Assembly: GCA_009767595.1 (NCBI GenBank) | Contig: VSDK01016926.1 | Location: 87,435-151,434, forward strand | Direction: 5' to 3' | DNA: 64,000 nucleotides | Source: Symbiodinium kawagutii | Taxonomy: Eukaryota > Sar > Dinophyceae > Suessiales > Symbiodiniaceae | The notes under the pieces: generated by a model | Seen by the model: the letters and a program-made list of their open reading frames with translations, nothing else | Database searches by the model: none | What the model was told of the DNA's origin: nothing | Position numbers and translations under genes: made by a program | Shown here: positions 58,309 through 64,000 of the stretch, piece by piece | How the letters are laid out: each line of letters starts with the position of its first letter | Position numbering within the stretch: position 1 is the stretch's first letter

Positions 58309-58848
58309 AACTTAACTTTGCTACATTCTGTTATGCTGTCAACAGAAATACTTCGTCCTCATGTATGCTGTTTTATGTCCATGAAAGCTTGTTTGGGGAA
58401 CATCTGTGAGAAATTTGATTTCAATTGTCATCATCATGTCTTTAACAAGGAGAGTGCTTCATTTGCCAGTGACAGGCTGAAGCAATGCAATTGTTGAAGT
58501 ACTTGGTCAACAGCAGTGACTTCTTGCCCAGTGAGCGTTGGCGTAAGCCTCTGAAACGTGTGTTTCAACTCGTGTTGCCGCCCAGTGCCACATGAGCAAA
58601 ACACCATCCATAACGATGGAACCATGCCCACCTGTGGCATGATGAATTTTGAGACACCTTGACCCGAGAAAAAACCGAGAATTCGTCGAGAAAACCCCCC
58701 GTACTTCCGAGAAAACCCCGTGAAAATTCTTGGGTGTCAGGAAGGATGTGCACACTCATGCTTTGAGAATGCAGATTTGCATATTTGTGCAGCTGTTTCA
58801 CTTGGAACGTCTGTGTAGGCTCGTGTGGGCTTAGTGGCTTGTTTGGCC
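58309..58848 (+). other. Gene B-gene C interval
   Basis: No exon recognised. Short open frames lack coding-like composition. Confidence 0.4.
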
Positions 58849-59401
58849 ATGGCGTCGAGTCAGGACCTGTTCATGGAAGTCATAGAGGAACTCAAAGGTG
58901 AGTTTGGAGCCAACCCCACTGCTGAGCAGCTCAGTGAAGCGATGGGCGTGAGCTTGGCAGAGGCACAGTTGGTCCTGAGAGAGTTGGACATCCGCCCTGG
59001 AAAGAAAGCTCCGAAAGCCAAGGCGAAAGCCAACGCTGCCAAGAGCAAAGCTCCTAGCAGTGTTCCTGCTCCAGCTGCAGAACCTGAGAATCCCGCAGAG
59101 GAGGACCTCTGGGGATCGGACGTTGAGGAAGAAGAACCTGCAGTGCGTCCTGTGATGCCGGGAACCTTGGATGAGCCTATGTCGGAAGATGACGCCACGG
59201 TGCGCCATCCCAGTCCTGACCGACCATGTCCAGTTGGTCATGCTGAAGCTGGTGAGTCAGAACCAGAAGATGGCGATGTTGAGGTGGTTGCGGAAGCCAT
59301 CTGTCCTCCCCAGCAGACGCCCCTGGCTGGCACGAAACGCCAACTGGTGTTTGGCGGTGACGACTCTAAGCGCAAGCGGCAGGCTCCTTTTCTGGATGTA
59401 G
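58849..59401 (+). CDS. Gene C exon 1
   Basis: 184 codons plus one base, GT donor (GTAG|GTTGTT). The split Gly codon is completed by exon 2 to give DVGAGFAGPPG. Confidence 0.7.
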
Positions 59402-61673
59402 GTTGTTGGTCCCGGTTTTTCTGCCTCATTTTGTATTAATCACATGTTAGGATCATGTCATGTCATACCATGCCATTCATAACATGTCATGGCCATTCCA
59501 GACCCTCCCATGTCATGTGTACACTGTTTCTTACGCAAGGTTAAGCGGTGAATGCTTCAGGGCAATAGAAAATGTATCAGCTATAGTATCATGCCATGCC
59601 AAGTACCATTCTCGAAACATATGTTTCTTGGTATCCTTCATGGCCGCCTTGCTGACCCCTTCATGGTTAAACCCATTCATGACAAATTGCTTGCGTTGGT
59701 CTTTGATATCTTTTCAGGCGCTGGCTTCGCTGGACCACCAGGACTCCCAGAGGCGCGGCTGATGTTGTCAAACTTGGGGTTTCCGAACTTCTTTGCTGCC
59801 AGGTCGCTGGCTACCTTGCTGCGTGGGCAGCAATTGCTGCGCCAACAAGGTTTGGATTTCGACCTGCAGAACCCAGAGGCCTTGGAGAACATGGCCCGCC
59901 TGCCTGGCTCCCCAGCATTCTCTGAGTGACTTTTTAGTGTGGTGCCTTATCTTGTTTTTCCCTTTCTTCTTGTATTGGGATGGATGTAGTGAGGATTCGC
60001 TCTGGCTCCATGGAAACGGCTGCCTCTGCGCCAGCACCGGCTGCGGATGCTACGGCTCCTGCCCTGGCAATTGAGCCGTGTGGAGATACACAAGTCGCCA
60101 GTTGCCCCGGCCAGTGTGGCTGGTACAATGTCTGCTGCAGTCCCTGCACATGCTGCCAGTGAAGTGCCAACCCTGAAGATCCCTGACAAAGAGATCACGT
60201 CGACCAACTTCAAGAAAGAATGGCTCTTGCTTGGACGGGTCGCTGCAGGCCCGCGGGCCGCAGAGTTTCCTCAGCTAGCAAAAGCCTTTGGTAGTGGCAC
60301 CAAAGCTGAGCAGAGAGATGTTCTGAAGCGTTACCTCCAGCATGGCGGCAACCTTGAAGCGATCGAGACCACGTTTACTGTGGAGAGATCTCATGAAGGA
60401 GAGCTTGAGGGTACTAGAGAACTCTTGACCATCGATGGGATGAGAAAGGCTGGCTGCAGTGAGTGCCTTGGCTTCAAGGCATGTCTTACTGTCATCTGGG
60501 GTGTTTATCGAACACCGTGCTGGTACTAGTATCCTTGGGCTTTCCTGGTCTAGTCCAAGCAGGGTTTGTAAACGATCCGTGTATGGGCTTAAGAATGTAT
60601 TACAGGTGTTGGTATTCATTTTGCTTTCCTTTGGTGACAGTATTCTGTCTTCTTCCGTTTCTATGAAAACAATAATGCCATCACATGAACAGATCATGGA
60701 CCGTCCTGGGTGTTTAATCATGTATTTTACATTTGAGAATTATACCCTGGATTTTTTGTTTGTGCAGTCCTTTCAACCATATTGGTCCTTCCAATGAAAT
60801 CATCCTGCGCCAAGGGCGAAGATCGCTGCTTGTGTTGCGCGAGGTGGCATTCCCGACAAAGACTGTCCGTCCGATGAAGCATCTTGTGTGGGGCGAGGTG
60901 TCATTCCTGACAAAGACTGTCCGTCCGATGAAGCATCCATGAAGTTTTGGTGTCACTTGTCTGAGAAAGAAACTACCAGGGACAAGTTCAAAGTCCAAAT
61001 GAAAGCCAAAGCCAATGCTCAACCTGGTGCGATGGTGGATGCGCTTGGTGCAGCTTTCCCATCGCAGAATGCGGTGCACATTGAAAATCCTGCTCAGATG
61101 ATTGCCAATAGAGTTGCTGCTGCAGCAAGCTCGTCTCCAGCTGACATGGCTTCGCCTGCGCCTGCAGGACCGTTGTGCAACAAAAGCATCATTTAGAAGT
61201 CGGTTTGTGATTGAAAACCCTGCTCAGATGATTGCCAATAGAGTTGCTGCTGCAGCAAGCTCGTCTCCAGCTGACATGGCTTCGCCTGCGCCTGCAGGAC
61301 CGTTGTGCAACAAAAGCATCATTTAGAAGTCGGTTTGTGATTCTTTGCTGGTAGGACGCGCCAAAGCGAAGGCCAAAGCGAAGGGTCAGCCCAAGGCCAA
61401 GGCTCAAAACAAAGGCCCTCTTGGAATGGACTTGGCGGAGAAAAACTTGGAGCAGAAGAAAGCCTTGTTGCGTGCTGCCCTCGGTATCTTTCAATCCATC
61501 TTGATATTACACATCCTCCTTCCCGAGGTACGGAGTTGAAGAAAGAGCTGAACCATCTGAACAGCCTTGTTTTGGATTTGCAGAGTTGCGGCTTCAACAT
61601 GGCAGAAGGACAAAGCGCTTTGAAACAGCACATGACTGTGCTGAAGCGAGATCACACAAAGTCAGAGGCTTAA
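58849..61673 (+). CDS. Gene C: multi-exon dinoflagellate-family protein
   Basis: Exons: 58849-59401, 59718 to about 59925, about 60110-60452, 60844 (or 60898)-61167, 61355-61483, and 61528 to 61673 or slightly shorter. The start MASSQDLFMEVIEELKGEFG is chosen over an upstream in-frame Met as the one opening a conserved-looking helical region; it continues NPTAEQLSEAMGVSLAEAQL, loosely like a sigma-factor helix-turn-helix. Then come Lys/Ala-basic, acidic and KRKRQ (nuclear-signal-like) segments. The middle (FKKEWLLLGRVAAGPRAAEF ... FTVERSHEG ... GMRKAG ... DEASMKFW) resembles another multicopy dinoflagellate family I cannot name; the C-terminal exon is a short coiled coil (ELKKELNHLNSLVLDLQ). 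The stop may be spliced past: KLATVNTDESWDSF near 61723 could follow. Confidence 0.5.
59718..59929 (+). CDS. Gene C exon 2
   Basis: GFAGPPGLPEARLMLSNLGF then PNFFAARSLATLLRGQQLL and NPEALENMARLPGSPAF. Reminiscent of STI1/ubiquilin-type or 'NPEALENMARLPGS' repeats, but too short to claim. The TGA at 59929 may lie just beyond a GT donor at 59926. Confidence 0.55.
60110..60452 (+). CDS. Gene C exon 3
   Basis: SEVPTLKIPDKEITSTNFKK, EWLLLGRVAAGPRAAEF, DVLKRYLQHGGNLEAIETTF and TVERSHEGELEGTRELLTID then GMRKAG; GC donor at 60453. The 5' end is uncertain because another Ala/Pro-rich frame overlaps upstream. Confidence 0.5.
60841..60940 (+). repeat. 54-bp tandem duplication across an intron acceptor
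   Basis: Units start at 60841 and 60895, each GAG|GTxxCATTCCxGACAAAG followed by ACTGTCCGTCCGATGAAGC. Both copies carry the same GAG| acceptor, so either could start the exon. In frame it duplicates IPDKDCPSDEAS. Confidence 0.85.
60844..61167 (+). CDS. Gene C exon 4
   Basis: GIPDKDCPSDEAS (twice if the first acceptor is used), MKFWCHLSEKETTRDKFKVQ, MIANRVAAAASSSPADMASP; GA donor (GCAG|GACCG). Confidence 0.5.
61081..61340 (+). repeat. 130-bp tandem duplication across an exon-intron junction
   Basis: Two adjacent 130-bp copies (61081-61210, 61211-61340) with one visible difference (61088 T, 61218 C). Each includes the exon end MASPAPAG, a GA donor and the start of the intron. The unit is not a multiple of three, so translating straight through gives a stop. 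Confidence 0.95.
61355..61483 (+). CDS. Gene C exon 5, Lys-rich
   Basis: RAKAKAKAKGQPKAKAQNKG then LDLAEKNLEQKK-like text ending RAAL; GT donor. It follows the GA-donor intron in phase (split Gly). Confidence 0.55.
61528..61673 (+). CDS. Gene C exon 6, coiled coil
   Basis: TELKKELNHLNSLVLDLQSC then GFNMAEGQSALKQHMTVLKR, ending HTKSEA-TAA or spliced at a GT six bases after the His codon. Confidence 0.5.
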
Positions 61674-62478
61674 TTCTATGTGATTATCTGCTTGTGTAAT
61701 CATCGTGTACTGGATGTGAGGCTGGCAACGGTCAACACAGATGAGAGCTGGGACAGTTTTTTGTCAGCGGTCGCTCCTGCTGCGTGAGCCTCGGTCAGTT
61801 GACATTTTCTCTTGTTTTCCACAGGGTTCATCAGCCAGGTCACAGGATCCCGGGTGAAGCGTGCCGAGCTCTCTGCCGCACTGCGAGAGCTGCGCAAGTC
61901 AGCCTGTCATGGTCTTTGCTCTTGATCATTTACATTTCTGTTTTTATTCAATTTGCTGCCAGGGGTGCTTCTTGAACCTGAGCTGGAGCAACCCGACTTT
62001 TGAGTTGATCGATCGACACCACCTGTGTTTGGCATTGCTTTGAAGCAGCGCCGGGTTAACACATGGCCAATCCTGAAGATTCAAGCGACAGCTTGGATGA
62101 CCAAGTACCTCTGGGGAACATGGAAAAAATGCTCCGCTGCCATATTCTTGCAAAGCTCCGCTACCACGTTCATGATCATGGCACTGACCCTTGAGTAATT
62201 GTTTTTAGTCGCAAGCCATACCTACATGTGCAGGTACGGATGGACAGTCATCCTTGCGAAGGTCTTTAGATGAAAGGACCCTTTTCAAGGGAACTGTGCA
62301 TGCAGCCTGCTGCATCTGTAACCCTGCTCTATATGTGGAGGATGGCTGCCGAAGTTGGATTTGGTCATGCTTCCCTCGCATCAGCGATGCGGCTCGGGAA
62401 ATGCTATGGGTCAGAAGTCTTCAGGCTCCTCTGCGTGATGTGTTTCAAACGTGTTTGTATAATTTTCGCTGCTGCCAG
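61674..62478 (+). CDS. Unresolved exons between genes C and D
   Basis: Coding-like pieces are FISQVTGSRVKRAELSAALR near 61825-61890 (perhaps the real end of gene C), a 43-codon ORF from ATG 62063 (MANPEDSSDSLDDQVPLGNM, possible start of gene D), and two competing frames between 62254 and 62440. I could not join them with confidence. Confidence 0.3.
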
Positions 62479-64000
62479 GGGGGGCTTGCAAAAGGATGAC
62501 CGAGCGCATGCCAAATTCCAAGCTGCTAGCCTCTCTGTGAAGGCTGTCATCACTTGGCATCAGATACCCATGAAAAATGAGAGCGGAGATATGGAGTTCA
62601 AATCTTGGCCCATGATTCTTCCACATTCCTTAGCCAGGACCTCAGCTTTCTAGACCATGCAGTCTGCTCGGTATCTGATCAATACTCAGGTCAAAGCCTT
62701 GGTTGAAACTGGGCACCGTCCAATTCTTGGTTTTGCTCCTGAAAACTATTGGGCACGCATGGGTGCCATGGGGCTTCCCAGACCGGCTGAAGGGGATTGC
62801 TTGGCGCTACATCTTTATGGGGACGAAGGGCAAATCTTCAATGGAACTGAATATTTGTGTTTAAATTGGATGTGTGAGTTCTCGCCTTTCTACCGCAACA
62901 GTCGCTACAGCCGATTCCTGATTGCGATGGTACCCACTGACATGTATTGGAAGACTGCTGTGAAAACTAATTTGACTTTGCAATGCCTTTTGCAGATCGT
63001 TGTTCAGTCCATACAAACACTTGAAACTACAGGGGCAGCTGGACTCCATGCATCTTGCGTGGTGTTCAAAGGCGACTGGAAATTTCTTGCGCAATCAATG
63101 TCTTTACGTCATCACCCAGGCACAGATCGTATTTGCTGGCGTTGTCCAGCGACTAAAAGTTTGAGGTGCCCTTATGTGGATATGAGTCCTCAAGCTTTGT
63201 GGAGAACACTTCCAGATGGCGATGGACCACCATGGCACACAGAGCCGGCCATCAAGAGCTTGAGCCATTGGCCGATCATCGGCCTTGATCTCATGCATAT
63301 GTTACACCTTGGGGTCATTCGTGACCTTGTTGGCAGTGTGTTGGTGCTTCTCCTCCGTTGCCATTTCTTCTCCGGCAACAAGGCAGGGGACCAGAGAGTG
63401 TGTAAAACTGTTGCCCTTCAATACTTCCTGGCCCACTTGTTTTAGGTAATTGAGACACCTGCATATGTTTGCCAGGCAGAGCAACGAATGGATGATGCTT
63501 CTCTCAAGATTAAAGCATGGGCCCGGCAGCATTCTGACAAACGTTTTCCTAAGACCTGGAAACTGACAAAGGCTCGTTTGTCGTTGAAGACGGGAAAGCC
63601 TGTGCACTTGACAGGAAAAGCTTGGCAAGCTGGCGTCATCTTGGAATACCTGGCATTTCTGTTTGAGAGCAATGATGTGCCACAACTGGGCGATGATGTG
63701 AAATGTACAGTGTGGGCTTGCAATAATCTGATGGGCCTGTTGCATTCCGCTCGTGCTCAGGGTCTCTTTCTTCAACCAGAAGAAATTCACCAGGGACAGG
63801 TTGTGGGCAATTATTTCTTGAGAACTTTCGTTGCCTTGAACAGGCAATATCTGAATCACTGTCCATTTCGTCTTTTTCACTGTAGACCCAAACTGCATTT
63901 GGTCGCACACATGGTGGACGCTTTGTCTAACCAAAGGAACCCGGTTGTGGATTGATTGTCTGTGGATGGACGAAAACTGGATTGGCCAGATCATGTACTT
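62479..64000 (+). CDS. Gene D: DLMH-motif protein, possibly Tnp2/Plavaka-type transposase-derived (3' end outside window)
   Basis: Exons 62479-62644, 62690-63397 and 63476 onward lie in one frame. In-frame TAG codons at 62651 and 63443 fall inside predicted 45-nt (GC donor) and 78-nt (GT donor) introns. Visible: LGFAPENYWARMG, CLALHLYGDEG, a long middle ending VFKGDWKFL...H, a C-x2-C pair (RICWRCP), GLDLMHMLHLGVIRDLVG, and RPKLHLVAHMVDAL. The order GD..., C-x2-C, D-L-M-H...G recalls Tnp2/Plavaka (CACTA-like) transposases, but the family is also, from memory, a multicopy dinoflagellate protein; the DDE residues cannot be assigned by eye. A 4-bp duplication near 63950 shifts the frame before a WMDENWIGQIM segment, so this copy may be broken. 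Confidence 0.45.
62690..63397 (+). CDS. Gene D main exon
   Basis: 236 codons, VKALVETGHRPILGFAPENY to NKAGDQR. It holds the C-x2-C pair and GLDLMHMLHLG. Acceptor AATACTCAG|, GT donor (AGA|GTGTGT). Confidence 0.6.
63476..63955 (+). CDS. Gene D third exon, frame broken at its end
   Basis: AEQRMDDASLKIKAWARQHS ... FRLFHCRPKLHLVAHMVDAL, reaching TGA at 63953-63955 inside a GATTGATT repeat. The homologous-looking frame continues 1 nt out of register from 63958. Confidence 0.55.
   Translation, partial: AEQRMDDASLKIKAWARQHSDKRFPKTWKLTKARLSLKTGKPVHLTGKAWQAGVILEYLAFLFESNDVPQLGDDVKCTVWACNNLMGLLHSARAQGLFLQPEEIHQGQVVGNYFLRTFVALNRQYLNHCPFRLFHCRPKLHLVAHMVDALSNQRNPVVD

Noticed and set aside
62651..63445. 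Three consecutive same-frame ORFs in gene D separated only by TAG codons, suggesting stop-codon readthrough
   Set aside because: Both TAGs fall inside plausible short introns (45 nt with a GC donor, 78 nt with a GT donor) that splice in phase, so readthrough is not needed.
1..64000. CRISPR arrays, rRNA, prokaryotic operons or riboswitches
   Set aside because: No regularly spaced repeats with unique spacers, no rRNA-like sequence and no bacterial gene organisation were seen.

Overview
The window is nuclear DNA of a dinoflagellate, most likely a Symbiodiniaceae/Suessiales relative. No marker settles the genus. The evidence is the gene style: very short exons scattered through long AT-rich introns; intron donors that are GT, GC or GA with acceptors almost always AG|G; one-directional runs of genes; several protein families that I recall only as large dinoflagellate expansions; and a DIRS-like retroelement carrying a cytosine-5 DNA methyltransferase. 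No prokaryotic gene layout, rRNA, tRNA or CRISPR array is visible.

1-13.9 kb (minus strand where anything is coding): mostly AT-rich non-coding DNA with microsatellites and dispersed repeats, plus a few GC-rich patches that read as isolated minus-strand exons of unrecognised genes.

13.96-32.76 kb (minus): the best-supported gene, an aspartate ammonia-lyase (aspartase) of about 500 residues. I could rebuild it by eye from 26 exons, two of them only 18 nt long. All three conserved regions of the fumarase/aspartase superfamily are present. Of 25 inferred introns, 10 start with GT, 11 with GC and 4 with GA. No single ORF reveals the gene because no exon exceeds 136 nt.

33-49 kb (minus): AT-rich DNA with an 83-base assembly gap, (GAT)n tracts, dispersed repeats and further candidate minus-strand exons, three of which have pentatricopeptide-repeat (PPR) character.

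49.1-52.56 kb (minus): a 5'-incomplete DIRS/Ngaro-type tyrosine-recombinase retroelement. It has a terminal 300-bp repeat pair in the B1-A2-B2 order of split direct repeats, a tyrosine recombinase ORF, and an ORF in which a whole C5 DNA methyltransferase sits inside an RNase H domain. It lies at the point where gene direction switches from minus to plus.

53.1-64 kb (plus): four consecutive plus-strand multi-exon genes (called A-D here) of dinoflagellate-expanded families, again with GC/GA introns. B has SAM-methyltransferase-like PC..SF and EQP motifs. D has a DLMH..LG motif reminiscent of Tnp2/Plavaka transposases. Several tandem duplications in B and C straddle splice sites. Exon joins of the aspartase are well constrained by reading frame and family alignment; joins in genes A-D are only partly resolved.
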